This document shows positions 54,563-64,000 of a stretch of 64,000 bases of DNA, one piece after another. The stretch is taken from assembly GCF_000718515.1 (NCBI RefSeq), contig NZ_JNZS01000004.1, positions 124,001 to 188,000 of the forward strand. Direction: 5' to 3'. The first letter of the stretch is position 1. Each line of letters opens with the position of its first letter. Below the pieces are notes generated by a model. The model worked only from the letters and a program-made list of their open reading frames with translations, searched no databases and was not told where the DNA came from. A program made the position numbers and the translations under genes. This stretch comes from Micromonospora parva (GTDB lineage: Bacteria > Actinomycetota > Actinomycetes > Mycobacteriales > Micromonosporaceae).

Positions 54563-56368
54563 TCAGCTCTCGGGCAGGTCCTCGGCGAGCGTCATCCAGC
54601 TCTCCTCGATCCGCTCCCGCTCGGCGCGCAGATCCTTGAGCTGGGTGTCCAACTCGGCGACCCGGGCGTAGTCGGTGGCGTCCGCCGCGAGCTGGTCGAG
54701 CAGCGTGGTCTCCCGCTGGTCGAGCTTGCCGAGTTGCCGCTCCAACCGGGTCAGCTCCTTGCGGGCCTGCCGGACCTCGGCGGCGGACATGCCACTCGCG
54801 GTCGCCCCGGTGGCCGCGGCGGTCGGGGTGCCACCGGCGCGGCTGGTCCCGGCCCGCTCGGCGGTCCGGGCGAGATACTCGTCGACACCGCCCGGCAGGT
54901 GCACCAGCCGACCGTCACCGAACATCCCGTACGCCGTGTCGGTGACCCGCTCGATGAGGTACCGGTCGTGGCTGGCCACGATGATCGTGCCGGGCCACGA
55001 GTCGAGCAGGTCCTCCAGCGCGGCGAGGGTGTCCGTGTCCAGGTCGTTGGTGGGCTCGTCGAAGAGCAGCACGTTGGGCTCGCCAGCCAGCAGCCGCAGC
55101 ATCTGCAACCGGCGGCGCTCCCCACCGGAGAGGTCACTGACCGGGGTCCAGAGCCGCCGGTCGTCGAAGCCGAACACCTCGGCGAGCTGGGAGGCGGAGA
55201 CCTCCCGGTCGCCGAGCTGCACCCGGCGGGCGACCTCCTCCACCGCTTCCAGCACCCGCAGCTGCCCGGGCAGCTCGGCAAGCTCCTGGGAGAGGAACGC
55301 CGGCCGCACCGTGGAGCCGGTGTTGAGGCGGCCACCGTCGGGGCGGGTGATGCCGGCGAGCATCCGCAGCAGAGTGGTCTTGCCGGCGCCGTTGGCCCCG
55401 AGGATGGCGATCCGGTCGCCGGGGCCGACCAGCCAGCTGACGTCGCGCAGGATCTCCTTCGGCCCGGCGTGCAGCTCGACGTTGTCCAGCTCGTACACCT
55501 GCTTGCCGAGGCGCGACACCGCCATCCGCTGCAACGACATGGTGTCGCGGGCCGGCGGCACGTCGGCGATCAACGCGTTCGCGGCGTCGATGCGGAACTG
55601 CGGCTTGGAGGTACGGGCCGGTGGGCCACGGCGCAGCCAGGCGATCTCCTTGCGGAGCAGGTTCTGCCGGCGGGCCTCGGTCGCGGCGGCGACGCGTTCC
55701 CGCTCGGCGCGGGCGAGGGTCCAGGCGGCGAAGCCACCCTCGTACGCGCGGACCGTCTGGTCGGCGACCTCCCAGGTGGTGGTGCAGACCGCGTCCAGGA
55801 ACCACCGGTCGTGGGTGACCACGACCAGGGCGCCCTTGCGGCCGGTGAGGTGCCGGGCCAGCCAGTCGACACCGCCGACGTCCAGGTGGTTGGTGGGCTC
55901 GTCGAGGATGAGCAGGTCGGAGTCGCGGACGAGCAGCGCGGCGAGCGCCACCCGCCGTCGCTCGCCGCCGGACATCGGGCCGACCGGCTGGTCGAGGCCG
56001 AGGTGCGGCATGCCGAGGCCGTCGAGGATGGCGCGCACCCCGGCGTCGCCGGCCCACTCGTGCTCGGCGCCCATCCCCTCGTCGAGCCAGGCGGTGCCGA
56101 GCACCACGTCCCGGACGGTGGCGTCGGGGGCGAGGGTGAGCTGCTGCGGCAGCCACAGCACCCGCAGGTCGCGGCGGTGCGTCACCCGGCCGTCGTCCGG
56201 GTCCTCCTGCTTGGTGAGCAGCCGCAGCAGGGTGGACTTGCCGGCGCCGTTGAGGCCGACCACGCCGATCCGGTCGGCGTCGTCCAGGCCGAGCGAGACG
56301 TCCGTGAGCAGCCGCCCGGCGGCGCCGTACCCCTTGGACACCCGGTCCAGATTGACGATGTTCGCCAC
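54563..56368 (-). CDS. ABC-F family ATPase
   Basis: The 601-residue soluble protein has two ATPase cassettes without membrane domains: Walker A GLNGAGKS and GANGAGKT, signatures MSGGERRRVALAALLVR and LSGGERRRLQMLRLL, and DEPTNHLD / DEPTNDLD Walker B regions. An interdomain linker (residues about 215-290) and a C-terminal coiled coil (RQARKELTRLERQLGKLDQR) place it near Uup/Ettl-type ABC-F proteins that act on ribosomes. Antibiotic resistance cannot be inferred from sequence alone. Confidence 0.9.
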   Translation of the reverse strand: MANIVNLDRVSKGYGAAGRLLTDVSLGLDDADRIGVVGLNGAGKSTLLRLLTKQEDPDDGRVTHRRDLRVLWLPQQLTLAPDATVRDVVLGTAWLDEGMGAEHEWAGDAGVRAILDGLGMPHLGLDQPVGPMSGGERRRVALAALLVRDSDLLILDEPTNHLDVGGVDWLARHLTGRKGALVVVTHDRWFLDAVCTTTWEVADQTVRAYEGGFAAWTLARAERERVAAATEARRQNLLRKEIAWLRRGPPARTSKPQFRIDAANALIADVPPARDTMSLQRMAVSRLGKQVYELDNVELHAGPKEILRDVSWLVGPGDRIAILGANGAGKTTLLRMLAGITRPDGGRLNTGSTVRPAFLSQELAELPGQLRVLEAVEEVARRVQLGDREVSASQLAEVFGFDDRRLWTPVSDLSGGERRRLQMLRLLAGEPNVLLFDEPTNDLDTDTLAALEDLLDSWPGTIIVASHDRYLIERVTDTAYGMFGDGRLVHLPGGVDEYLARTAERAGTSRAGGTPTAAATGATASGMSAAEVRQARKELTRLERQLGKLDQRETTLLDQLAADATDYARVAELDTQLKDLRAERERIEESWMTLAEDLPES

Positions 56369-56486
56369 GTTCCACCCTTCAATGTCAAGGCGTCCCGGTG
56401 CCGGCGGGCACCTGGACGCCTCTCCCCAGGGTACGCGGACGCCCCGAAGGCCCGCGCCGCGTGCCAGCCGCTCGCGGGACGCGTGG

Positions 56487-57437
56487 TCAGCTGATCCGGG
56501 CGCCGGCGACCGGACCGTGCGCGACCCGTGCCTGCCGGCAGACGCCAGCGGTGGTCAGCTCGGCGGCGATCCGCTCCGCGCTGGCCGCGTCGGCGGCGAG
56601 GAACACGCAGGTCGGGCCGGAGCCGGAGACGATGCCGGTGAGCGCACCGGCCGCCTCGCCGGCCTTGAGGGTGTCGGCCAGCGTCGGGCGCATGGCCAGT
56701 GCGGCGTCCTGCAGGTCGTTGCCGAGCGTCCGGGCGAGCACCCGTGGGTCCCGCTGACGCAACGCGCCCAGCAGGGCGTCGGTGCTGCCCAGCGGGGCCC
56801 CGGCGGCACCGGAGTCGCGCAGCCGGTCCAGTTCCCGGTACGCGGCCGGGGTGGACAGACCGCCGTCGGCGATCGCCACCACCCAGTGCCACGTGGTGGG
56901 GCGGACCAGCACCGGGCTGACCGCCTCGCCCCGGCCGGTGCCCAGCGCGGTGCCGCCGTAGATCAGGAACGGCACGTCGGAGCCGAGGTCGGCGGCGATG
57001 CCGGCCAGCTCGTCGCGGGACAACCCGGTGCCCCAGAGCGCGTCGCAGGCCACCAGCGCGGCGGCCGCGTCGGCGCTGCCACCGGCCAGGCCACCGGCGA
57101 GCGGGATCTGCTTGCGCAGGTGCAGGCGGGCGTGCGGCAGCACACCCGCGTACCCGGCGAGGGCGTGCGCGGCACGGATGATCAGGTTGGTGTCGTCCAG
57201 GGCCAGCTCGCCGGTGCCCTCGCCCTCCATGGTCAACGCCAACGTGTCGCCGCGCCGGGCGGTCAGCTCGTCGTAGATGGAGATGGCGTGGTAGACCGTG
57301 TTCAGCTCGTGGTAGCCGTCCCGGCGCAGCGGGCCCACCCCGAGGTGCAGGTTGACCTTCGCGGGCACCCGCACCCGCACCGGGCCGGCGGCCCCACGTC
57401 GCTCGTCCTCGTCGTCCGGTCGCCAGGCCTCGGTCAC
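56487..57437 (-). CDS. ispE: 4-diphosphocytidyl-2-C-methyl-D-erythritol kinase
   Basis: The 316-residue GHMP kinase acts in the MEP pathway of isoprenoid synthesis. It has VRVPAKVNLHLGVGPLRRDGYH and the ATP loop IPLAGGLAGGSADAAAAL, then GIVSGSGPTCVFL. The start overlaps the stop of the Uma2 gene. It belongs to the conserved metG-tatD-rsmA-ispE order. Confidence 0.95.
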   Translation of the reverse strand: MTEAWRPDDEDERRGAAGPVRVRVPAKVNLHLGVGPLRRDGYHELNTVYHAISIYDELTARRGDTLALTMEGEGTGELALDDTNLIIRAAHALAGYAGVLPHARLHLRKQIPLAGGLAGGSADAAAALVACDALWGTGLSRDELAGIAADLGSDVPFLIYGGTALGTGRGEAVSPVLVRPTTWHWVVAIADGGLSTPAAYRELDRLRDSGAAGAPLGSTDALLGALRQRDPRVLARTLGNDLQDAALAMRPTLADTLKAGEAAGALTGIVSGSGPTCVFLAADAASAERIAAELTTAGVCRQARVAHGPVAGARIS

Positions 57438-58018
57438 GGGGTGATGTCCCGCAGGTGCAGGCGGATGTCGAACGGCTTGGCCACGATCAGCTCCTCGGCG
57501 GAGTCGGCGGCCAGCTCGTACCGGCCGCCGACCAGTTCGTACGCGTACACGTGCAGCGGGTCCTGCTCGATCCGCCAGTAGTGCGGGATGCCGGCGTCCG
57601 CGTAGTCGGCCGGCTTCTCCAGCCGGTCCCGACGACGGGTCCCGGGCGAGACGACTTCGACGGCGAGCACAACTTGATCAGCCTCGAAGTAGTGGTAGTC
57701 GGCCGCCACCGGACGCCGCAGCAGGACGACGTCGGGTTCGAGAGTGTTCCGATAGTTGATCGCCACCCCGACGGCGGTGGCCGGCGTCAACTCGGCCGGA
57801 GCGTGCTGCCGCAGCCACATCCACAACAGGTTGCCGATGTGCTGCTGGCCAAAGGTCGGGGAAGGGACCACGACGAGGACGCCGTCACGTAGCTCGACAC
57901 GGGGGGCGTCGTCGGGCAGGGCCAGCACGTCCTCGATGGTGTGGTTGGCCAGCCGTTGCCGGACGGGATCCGGACTCCACATCCCGTGGGCGGTGGGCGC
58001 GATCGGCTGCGCGGTCAC
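57434..58018 (-). CDS. Uma2 family (DUF820) nuclease-like protein
   Basis: The 194-residue protein has the PD-(D/E)xK-like core of Uma2 proteins: EPDVVLLRR, then VVLAVEVVSPGTRRRDRLEKPADYADAGIPHYW. Biochemical role is unproven in this family, which is abundant in actinobacteria and cyanobacteria. It is inserted between rsmA and ispE; its stop overlaps the ispE start (about four bases). Confidence 0.85.
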   Translation of the reverse strand: MTAQPIAPTAHGMWSPDPVRQRLANHTIEDVLALPDDAPRVELRDGVLVVVPSPTFGQQHIGNLLWMWLRQHAPAELTPATAVGVAINYRNTLEPDVVLLRRPVAADYHYFEADQVVLAVEVVSPGTRRRDRLEKPADYADAGIPHYWRIEQDPLHVYAYELVGGRYELAADSAEELIVAKPFDIRLHLRDITP

Positions 58019-58050
58019 TCGTACACCTCCTCGGCGGGCACGGCGTCAGC

Positions 58051-58920
58051 CTACTTCGCGGCCGGCGTACCGACCGGAGCCGACGCGGCGATGGCAGCGA
58101 ACTGCTCGACGGTCAGCGACTCCCCACGGGCGCCGGGGTCGACGCCGGCCGCGGTGAGCGCCGCGGCGGCCCGGTCCGGGCCACCGGCCCAGCCGGCCAA
58201 CGCGGCCCGCAGCGTCTTGCGGCGCTGCGCGAACGCCGCGTCCACCACGGCGAAGACCCGCTCGCGGGGTACGTCGGCGCGGGGCGGCTGGTGACAGGTG
58301 AAGGCGACCAGGCCGGAGTCGACGTTGGGCACCGGCCAGAACACGTTCGGCGGCACCTTGCCGGCACCGCGGGCCTGGGCGTACCAGGCGAGCTTCACCG
58401 ACGGAATGCCGTACACCTTGGAGCCGGGACCGGCGACGAGCCGGTCGGCGACCTCCTTCTGCACCATCACCAGGCCGTGCCGCAGGGTGGGCAGCACGGC
58501 GAGCAGGTGCAGCACCACGGGCACCGCGACGTTGTAGGGCAGGTTCGCCACCAACGCGGTCGGCGGCGGGTCGGCCAGCTCGGCGGCGGTGATGCGCAGC
58601 GCGTCCGCGCGGTGCACGGTGAGCCGGGCGGCATCGGCCCCCGCGTGCCGCGCGACGGTCTCCGGCAGCGCCCCGGCGAGCACCGGGTCGATCTCCACGG
58701 CGTGCACGTGCCCGGCGATCGGCAGCAGCCCCAGGGTCAGCGAGCCGAGCCCGGGCCCGACCTCCAGTGCCACGTCGTCGGGGGTCAGGCCGGCGGCGGT
58801 AACGATCCGACGCACCGTGTTCGGGTCGTGCACGAAGTTCTGGCCGAGCTTCTTGGTGGGCGCGACGCCCAGCCGGGCGGCGAGTTCCCGGATCTCCGCC
58901 GGGCCGAGGAGACCGGTCAT
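58051..58920 (-). CDS. rsmA: 16S rRNA dimethyladenosine transferase
   Basis: The 289-residue enzyme dimethylates two adenosines in helix 45 of 16S rRNA. It has [21 protein letters not shown] motif [15 protein letters not shown] and the catalytic [12 protein letters not shown]. It follows tatD by 46 bases. Length and motifs are normal. Confidence 0.95.
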   Translation of the reverse strand: MTGLLGPAEIRELAARLGVAPTKKLGQNFVHDPNTVRRIVTAAGLTPDDVALEVGPGLGSLTLGLLPIAGHVHAVEIDPVLAGALPETVARHAGADAARLTVHRADALRITAAELADPPPTALVANLPYNVAVPVVLHLLAVLPTLRHGLVMVQKEVADRLVAGPGSKVYGIPSVKLAWYAQARGAGKVPPNVFWPVPNVDSGLVAFTCHQPPRADVPRERVFAVVDAAFAQRRKTLRAALAGWAGGPDRAAAALTAAGVDPGARGESLTVEQFAAIAASAPVGTPAAK

Positions 58921-58966
58921 GGCTGGCAGCGTAGCGACGGGGTCGGTGCCGACCGTCGGGCCGGGC

Positions 58967-59851
58967 TCACCACGGGCCGAAGACCCGGTCGCCGGTGGCG
59001 GAGATGGCCGCGCACAGCTCGTCCAGGTCGCTGCCGGTGGTCGCGGCGAGCGCCCGGACGGTGAGCGGAATCAGGTACGACGCGTTCGGCCGGCCGCGGT
59101 ACGGCATCGGGGTGAGGTACGGCGCGTCGGTCTCCACGAGCATCTGGTCCACCGGGGTGAGCGCGGCGGCCTCGCGCAGCGCCGTCGCGCTGCCGAAGGT
59201 GACGGTGCCGGCGAAGCTCAGCAGATAGCCGCGGCGGACACACTCGCGGGCGAAGTCGGCGTCGCCGGAGAAGCAGTGCAGCACCACCCGGTCCGGGGCG
59301 CCCTCGTCGTCGAGGATCCGCAGCACGTCGGCGTGCGCGTCCCGGTCGTGGATGACCAACGTCTTGTCGTACCGCTTGGCGATGGCGATGTGCGCCCGGA
59401 AACTCTCCTCCTGCGCGGCCCGCCCCTCGTCGCCGGTGCGGAAGAAGTCCATTCCGGTCTCGCCGATCCCCCGGACCCGATCGCGGGCGGCGAGTGACTC
59501 GATCTCCCGCAACGCCTCGTCGAGGTCACTGAGCCGGGGCGCCTCGTTGGGGTGCAGCGCCACGGTGGCCAGCACGGCGGGATACCGGTCGGCGGTGTCC
59601 GCGCCCCACCGGGAGGAGGCGACGTCCACGCCCACCTGGACCAGCCGGTCCACGCCGACCTTCGTGGCCACCGCGATGGCCACGGCTACCGGGTCGTCGG
59701 CCGGCCCGCCGGGCACCCCGGCCTCGCTGACGGTGATGTCCAGGTGGGTGTGGCTGTCCAGCACCGCCCGGGGCAACGACTCGGGGGCTGGCGGGAACTC
59801 TCCGGCCCGCCGGGCGGCACGGTCACGGCGGGATTCTCTGGGCTCGCTCAT
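58967..59851 (-). CDS. tatD: TatD family hydrolase
   Basis: The 294-residue metal-dependent DNase-like protein has [10 protein letters not shown] near residue 33, [35 protein letters not shown] and [18 protein letters not shown] place the start at ATG 59851 (MSEPRESRR); an ATG four codons upstream is also in frame and no clear ribosome site separates them. It precedes rsmA on the same strand. Confidence 0.92.
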   Translation of the reverse strand: MSEPRESRRDRAARRAGEFPPAPESLPRAVLDSHTHLDITVSEAGVPGGPADDPVAVAIAVATKVGVDRLVQVGVDVASSRWGADTADRYPAVLATVALHPNEAPRLSDLDEALREIESLAARDRVRGIGETGMDFFRTGDEGRAAQEESFRAHIAIAKRYDKTLVIHDRDAHADVLRILDDEGAPDRVVLHCFSGDADFARECVRRGYLLSFAGTVTFGSATALREAAALTPVDQMLVETDAPYLTPMPYRGRPNASYLIPLTVRALAATTGSDLDELCAAISATGDRVFGPW

Positions 59852-59992
59852 CAGCGACAGCATCACACACCGGGGCTGTCCATCTGCCCGCCACCCGACG
59901 TTCACCTCGGCTACGCCGCGCGACTCTACGGTCGCCAACGAGCGGACGCGACAGCGTGCGGACCCCATCCCAGCGAGCAGGGAGGCGACGGC

Positions 59993-61240
59993 ATGAGCGT
60001 CACCCCCCAGGCCGGCGGCACGGCCAGCGAACGGACCGGACTGCACGTGGCGTTCGGCGGCGCCGTGTACCCGGCCGAGGAGATCGCCCGAGGTGCCGCG
60101 TACGAGTTGTTCAGCGCCGACGAGGTGGCCGGCTTCGAGTGGGCGCCCCGCCCGGGCAGCGCCCTGCCGTGGCGGCGTTTCGTGCACGTCACCGAGGTGA
60201 CAGCGGTGCACGGGGCGACGGAACCGGCCGACGAGCCGGAGACGCCGCTGCTGATGCCCGCCCATCGCGAGCGGGGTTGGGCGTACCTGCACCAGCTCAG
60301 CCAGCAGCCGGCGGCGGCGGGCGACCCGGTGCTGGCGATGGCGCGCGCGTCGGCGGTGGTCCGGCGGGGCACCCGGATGGTGAAGGTGCTCTCGGCCCAG
60401 CAGGTCGCCGGTCACCTGCGGGGTTGGCTGCCGCACGGCTTCTGCTACCGCGAGCACGATGTGGCGCACCTGCGTACGCCGGTGACGACGAAGGTGCTGC
60501 GTACCGATGGTGACGCTGGCCGGGACGGCCCGGACGTGGCGTACGTGTTGCGCTGGCGCGCGTCCGACAGTGGTGACTACGACGTGCCGGCCGGGCCCGC
60601 GCACCGGGGCCTGACCGCGCTGGCCTCGCGGGACCGGGTCGGCGCTCCCGTGCTGGGCACCGGCTTCACGCCCAGCAACGGTCAGCTCATCCCGGAGTTC
60701 ATCACCAGGGACTTCGCCGACCTGCCGATGCCGGCGAACGCCGCCCTCATCGCCTACCCGGCGGAGGGGGTGGAGGTGGTGCTGTACACCTACCAGGCCG
60801 AGCAGCGCGGGTGGCTGCGGATGGTGGGTCCGCAGTGGCGGCACCTGTTGGCCGCGGTGCCGGGTCTCTCCCCCGATCAGGAGTACGTGCCGAACGCCGA
60901 CGTGCCCCGCTCCACCCAACTGGTCGGCACGTACGGCGACAACGAGTACGAGGCGGTCGCCGACCTGCCCGGCGGGTTCCGCGTGCTGGCGATGACCCGG
61001 GCGGCCCGTTACCCGGTGGACGCGGTGGCCCGCCGGGTCCGGTTCGCCCAGTGGCGGGGGGTGCCGTGTCTGGTGCTGCGGGAGGAGGCGGGCTGGCTGC
61101 GGATGCGGCTGCGCTACCCGAACCCGGACGCGGTGCTCGGCACCGGCGCCCAGTGCCAGGAACGCGGCGTCTACGAGGCCTGGGCGCCGGGCGCCGAGGT
61201 GACCGACGACCAGGTGATGGACACCCGGTACGCGATGTGA
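59993..61240 (+). CDS. Conserved hypothetical soluble protein
   Basis: The 415-residue protein starts at ATG 59993 with GGGAGG seven bases upstream. It has no signal or membrane segments. Regions that look folded include AFGGAVYPAEEIARGAAYELF, SGDYDVPAGPAHRGL, and a C-terminal half where two similar blocks (EQRGWLRMVGPQ and EEAGWLRMRLRYP) are followed by QEYVPN and QERGVYEAW, perhaps an internal repeat. I do not recognise a family. It is divergent from tatD and convergent with metG. Confidence 0.72.
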   Translation: MSVTPQAGGTASERTGLHVAFGGAVYPAEEIARGAAYELFSADEVAGFEWAPRPGSALPWRRFVHVTEVTAVHGATEPADEPETPLLMPAHRERGWAYLHQLSQQPAAAGDPVLAMARASAVVRRGTRMVKVLSAQQVAGHLRGWLPHGFCYREHDVAHLRTPVTTKVLRTDGDAGRDGPDVAYVLRWRASDSGDYDVPAGPAHRGLTALASRDRVGAPVLGTGFTPSNGQLIPEFITRDFADLPMPANAALIAYPAEGVEVVLYTYQAEQRGWLRMVGPQWRHLLAAVPGLSPDQEYVPNADVPRSTQLVGTYGDNEYEAVADLPGGFRVLAMTRAARYPVDAVARRVRFAQWRGVPCLVLREEAGWLRMRLRYPNPDAVLGTGAQCQERGVYEAWAPGAEVTDDQVMDTRYAM

Positions 61241-61243
61241 CGG

Positions 61244-61275
61244 CGCGCGGCGGCAGGGCGACCCGCCGCCGCGCG
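61244..61275. terminator. Hairpin between convergent genes before metG
   Basis: Arms CGCGCGGCGG and CCGCCGCGCG enclose 12 bases in the 43-base gap between the two convergent stops. Likely a bidirectional terminator. Confidence 0.6.
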
Positions 61276-61283
61276 TCGTGCGG

Positions 61284-63086
61284 TCAGTCGGCCAGTCGGG
61301 CCAGTTCCTCGTCGACGATCGACGGGTCGAGCTTGCGGAACACCGGCTTCGGCGCGGCCAGCGGACGGCCCGCCTCGATCGGCACCGACTCCCAGCGCGC
61401 GCCGACGGTGTAGTCCCCGGTGAGCACCGGGTACGCCGGGCCGCCGTCCAGGTCGTCGACCTGCTCGATCACCGGCATCGGCGCGTGCACGCCGGTGCCG
61501 CCGAGCAGCTCGTGCACCTGCTGCGCGGAGTGCGGCAGGAACGGGGTGAGCAGCGTGTTGGCGTCGCTGATCACCTGGAGGGCGACGTGCAGGATGGTGC
61601 CCATGCGGGGCTTGTCGGCCTCACCCTTGAGCTTCCACGGCGCCTGCTCGGAGAGGTACTTGTTGGCCTCGGCGACCACCTTCATGGCCTCGCCGATGGC
61701 CTGCTTCTGCCGGTGCCGGCCGATCAGGTCGCCAACCGTGGTGAACCCGGCGCGGGCGACGGCGAGCAGGGCCTCGTCGGCCTCGGTGAGCCCGGCCGGG
61801 TCGACAGCGGGGATCGCCCCGAAGTTCTTGGCGGCCATCGAGACGCACCGGTTGACCAGGTTGCCCCAGCCGGCGACCAACTCGTCGTTGTTGCGGCGGA
61901 GGAACTCGGCCCAGGTGAAGTCGGTGTCGTTGCTCTCCGGGCCGGCGGCGGCGATGAAGTAGCGCAGCGCGTCGGCGTCGTAGCGCTCCAGGAAGTCGCG
62001 GACGTAGATGACCACCTTGCGGGACGACGAGAACTTCCGCCCCTCCATGGTCAGGTACTCGCTGGAGACCACCTCGGTGGGCAGGTTGAGCCGACCCAGC
62101 TCGCCCGGCTCACCGTCGCGGGAGCCCTCGCCGGAGTATCCGGAGAGCAGCGCCGGCCAGATCACCGAGTGGAAGACGATGTTGTCCTTGCCCATGAAGT
62201 AGTAGGACTGCGCGTCCTTACCCTGACCGTCGGTGGACCACCACCGGCGCCACGCCTCCGGGTCGCCGGAGCGGCGGGCCCACTCGATCGAGGCGGACAG
62301 GTAGCCGATCACCGCGTCGAACCACACGTAGATCCGCTTGTCCGGCCGGTCCCGCCAGCCGTCCAGCGGGATCGGTACGCCCCACTCCAGGTCCCGAGTG
62401 ATCGCCCGGGGCTGGAGGTCGTCGAGCAGGTTGCGGGAGAACCGCAGCACGTTGGGCCGCCACCCCTCGCGGGTGTCCAGCCACTGCCGCAGCACCTCGG
62501 CCAGCGCCGGCAGGTCCAGGAAGAAGTGCTCGGTCTCGACGAACTTCGGAGTCTCCCCGTTGATCCGCGACTTCGGGTCGATCAGGTCGATCGGGTCGAG
62601 CTGGTTGCCGCAGTTGTCGCACTGGTCACCGCGGGCGCTGTCGTACCCGCAGATCGGGCAGGTGCCCTCGATGTACCGGTCGGGCAGGGTGCGCCCGGTG
62701 GACGGGGAGATCGCGCCCATGGTGGTCTTGGGCACGATGTAACCGTTGCGATACATCCCCTCGAACAGCTCCTGCACCACCGCGTAGTGGTTGCGGGTGG
62801 TGGTGCGGGTGAACAGGTCGTAGGAGAGGCCGAGGCCGTGCAGGTCCTCGACGATCACCCTGTTGTACCGGTCGGCCAGCTCGCGCGGGGTCACCCCGTC
62901 AGCGTCGGCCTGCACCTGGATCGGGGTGCCGTGCTCGTCGGTGCCGGAGACCATGAGCACGTCGTGGCCGGCCATCCGCATGTACCGGGCGAAGACGTCG
63001 GAGGGAACGCCGAAACCGGAGACGTGGCCGATGTGGCGGGGGCCGTTGGCGTACGGCCAGGCCACTGCCGCGAGAACGTGACTCAT
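61284..63086 (-). CDS. metG: Methionyl-tRNA synthetase
   Basis: The 600-residue class I synthetase starts at ATG 63086 with TAGGCT eight bases upstream. It has HIGH-like [13 protein letters not shown], a zinc knuckle [31 protein letters not shown], and KFSSSR where many MetRS have KMSKS, as known from other actinobacterial MetRS of this type. There is no C-terminal tRNA-binding domain. It charges tRNA-Met and initiator tRNA. Confidence 0.95.
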   Translation of the reverse strand: MSHVLAAVAWPYANGPRHIGHVSGFGVPSDVFARYMRMAGHDVLMVSGTDEHGTPIQVQADADGVTPRELADRYNRVIVEDLHGLGLSYDLFTRTTTRNHYAVVQELFEGMYRNGYIVPKTTMGAISPSTGRTLPDRYIEGTCPICGYDSARGDQCDNCGNQLDPIDLIDPKSRINGETPKFVETEHFFLDLPALAEVLRQWLDTREGWRPNVLRFSRNLLDDLQPRAITRDLEWGVPIPLDGWRDRPDKRIYVWFDAVIGYLSASIEWARRSGDPEAWRRWWSTDGQGKDAQSYYFMGKDNIVFHSVIWPALLSGYSGEGSRDGEPGELGRLNLPTEVVSSEYLTMEGRKFSSSRKVVIYVRDFLERYDADALRYFIAAAGPESNDTDFTWAEFLRRNNDELVAGWGNLVNRCVSMAAKNFGAIPAVDPAGLTEADEALLAVARAGFTTVGDLIGRHRQKQAIGEAMKVVAEANKYLSEQAPWKLKGEADKPRMGTILHVALQVISDANTLLTPFLPHSAQQVHELLGGTGVHAPMPVIEQVDDLDGGPAYPVLTGDYTVGARWESVPIEAGRPLAAPKPVFRKLDPSIVDEELARLAD

Positions 63087-63235
63087 GAGCAGTGAGCCTA
63101 GTGACCCGGTTGGGGCATCCGCGAACCAATGGGGGGTCCCCGACCGGCGGACCGGGCCGACCACCTCGCCCGTTGGTCCGATTTGTCGTCGACACGCGGC
63201 TCAGCTGCCCGTTTCGCCTCCTGGGGAGGTGTGCA

Positions 63236-64000
63236 ATGAACGTCGTGACGGGCAGACGAGCGGCGCGGGACCACGAGGACCGTCCCACCGGACCGGCGGT
63301 CGGCGACGAGCCTGGGCGCGAGCCGGCCGTGCCCCGGGTCACCGGGGTCGCGCCCCAGCCCCGGCTGGTGCCCGGCGCCGACCCGGGTGGGCAGCGGCCC
63401 ACCCCGGCGGGGCGGTCCGCCACCCCGGCCCGCCCCACGCCGGCGGCCTCGTCGCCCACTCCGGCCCGGCCGACCCCGGCGGCACCCGCACCCGGTCCGG
63501 CCCGGCCCGCCCTGTCCGGCCCGCTCGCCGCCTCGGTCCCGGCCGGTGGGGAGTTCGTCGAGGTGGAGCCGACCACCGGGGCGCCCGTGGACGCCGTGCC
63601 GCGTCGGGTGCCGGTGCGGCAGCAGACCCGCCGCCAGCGGGCCCGCCGGCCGGACGACACGCTGGACGACGACGGTGACGCCTTCTGGGCACCGATCGAA
63701 CAGGTGCACTGGGACGGCACCCCGGTCCGCAAGGACCCGGCACCGGAGCGGTTTCGCGGCTTTCGGCTGCTGCTGCGGCGGCGGGCACCGAGCCGTACGC
63801 CCCCACCGCCGGATCCGCTGCCCGGGCTCGCCGCGCTGGTGGTGCTGAGCCTGGTCGTGGCCTTCTTCGCCTGGGTCAGCGCGGGCCCGTTCTGGCTCGC
63901 GGTCGGGCACGCCCGGTCGGGCACCGTGGTGATCGACGACTGCTCCGGCGGCGGGCTCACCCAGCGGTGCCGGGGGATCTTCACAGCCGACGACGGGCGG
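63236..64000 (+). CDS. Proline-rich membrane protein, 3' end beyond window
   Basis: ATG 63236 with GGGGAGG six bases upstream opens a frame that continues without stop to the last base (255 codons). Residues 30-100 are proline/alanine-rich repeats such as ARPTPAASSPTPARPTPA; residues 100-195 are charged, with RRVPVRQQTRRQRARR and EQVHWDGTPVRKD. A membrane helix at about 197-222 (LAALVVLSLVVAFFAWVSAG) is followed by an outside part with two cysteines in VIDDCSGGGLTQRCRG. Function is unknown. It is divergent from metG. Confidence 0.7.
   Translation, partial: MNVVTGRRAARDHEDRPTGPAVGDEPGREPAVPRVTGVAPQPRLVPGADPGGQRPTPAGRSATPARPTPAASSPTPARPTPAAPAPGPARPALSGPLAASVPAGGEFVEVEPTTGAPVDAVPRRVPVRQQTRRQRARRPDDTLDDDGDAFWAPIEQVHWDGTPVRKDPAPERFRGFRLLLRRRAPSRTPPPPDPLPGLAALVVLSLVVAFFAWVSAGPFWLAVGHARSGTVVIDDCSGGGLTQRCRGIFTADDGR

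Noticed and set aside
54563..56368. Calling the ABC-F protein an antibiotic resistance determinant
   Set aside because: The sequence fits the general Uup-like group and there is no antibiotic cluster around it.
61278..63095. 605-aa plus-strand frame opposite metG
   Set aside because: Shadow frame of a confidently identified synthetase.

Overview
The window is very GC-rich, almost fully coding DNA from an actinomycete, most likely Micromonosporaceae (Micromonospora or Salinispora type). That placement is inferred from gene content and style: a complete cvnABCD conservon, CydDC, many GTG starts, probable leaderless starts (a TAnnnT-like -10 box 6-8 nt before the start codon), and a MetRS with a KFSSS loop. 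I see no rRNA, prophage, intact insertion sequence, CRISPR array or biosynthetic cluster; the one RNA gene is tRNA-Gln(UUG).

Layout. 1-4.2 kb: cydDC (cydD cut by the window edge) and a membrane protein next to a PadR regulator. 4.3-13.2 kb: an acidic protein and an 806-aa protein face a conservon (sensor kinase CvnA, roadblock CvnB, DUF742 CvnC, GTPase CvnD). The 806-aa protein and CvnA end in a related C-terminal module. 13.3-17.3 kb: uridine-kinase-like protein, adenosine deaminase, a broken marR with an rlmA-type methyltransferase, and a DUF4272 protein. 17.3-25.2 kb: a nucleoside uptake and catabolism operon (BMP lipoprotein, ATPase, two permeases, cytidine deaminase, thymidine phosphorylase). 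25.4-28.4 kb: envelope glycosylation genes. 28.5-35.2 kb: maltose/maltodextrin system malEFG-lacI-GH13, without malK. 35.4-40.7 kb: small accessory genes, trpS and a CorC-like protein lacking the usual membrane domain. 40.8-43.1 kb: galE-galK. 43.3-46.5 kb: cysQ-cysD-cysN sulfate activation. 46.6-51.1 kb: pth, rplY, prs, glmU, tRNA-Gln. 51.4-54.5 kb: fatty acid desaturase, TetR regulator, two DUF4383 proteins. 54.5-63.1 kb: ABC-F ATPase, ispE, Uma2 protein, rsmA, tatD, an unknown protein, metG. 63.2 kb to the end: a membrane protein cut by the window.

The most unusual feature is at gene junctions. Between the nucleoside ATPase and permease, an exact 80-bp tandem duplication encodes two identical 27-codon ORFs, each joined to its neighbours by 4-base ATGA overlaps. 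Between galE and galK a 59-bp duplication does the same with GTGA overlaps, and a 9-codon ORF is joined to cysD by ATGA. Both repeat periods are one base short of a whole number of codons, exactly what keeps a stop/start overlap at each join. This could be a class of small intercistronic elements that insert or duplicate while preserving translational coupling.

Other points of note: a probable CTG start for the nucleoside ATPase, a cytidine deaminase with a tail of about 106 residues, candidate palindromic operators for the PadR, LacI and TetR regulators, and several strong terminator-like hairpins between convergent genes.
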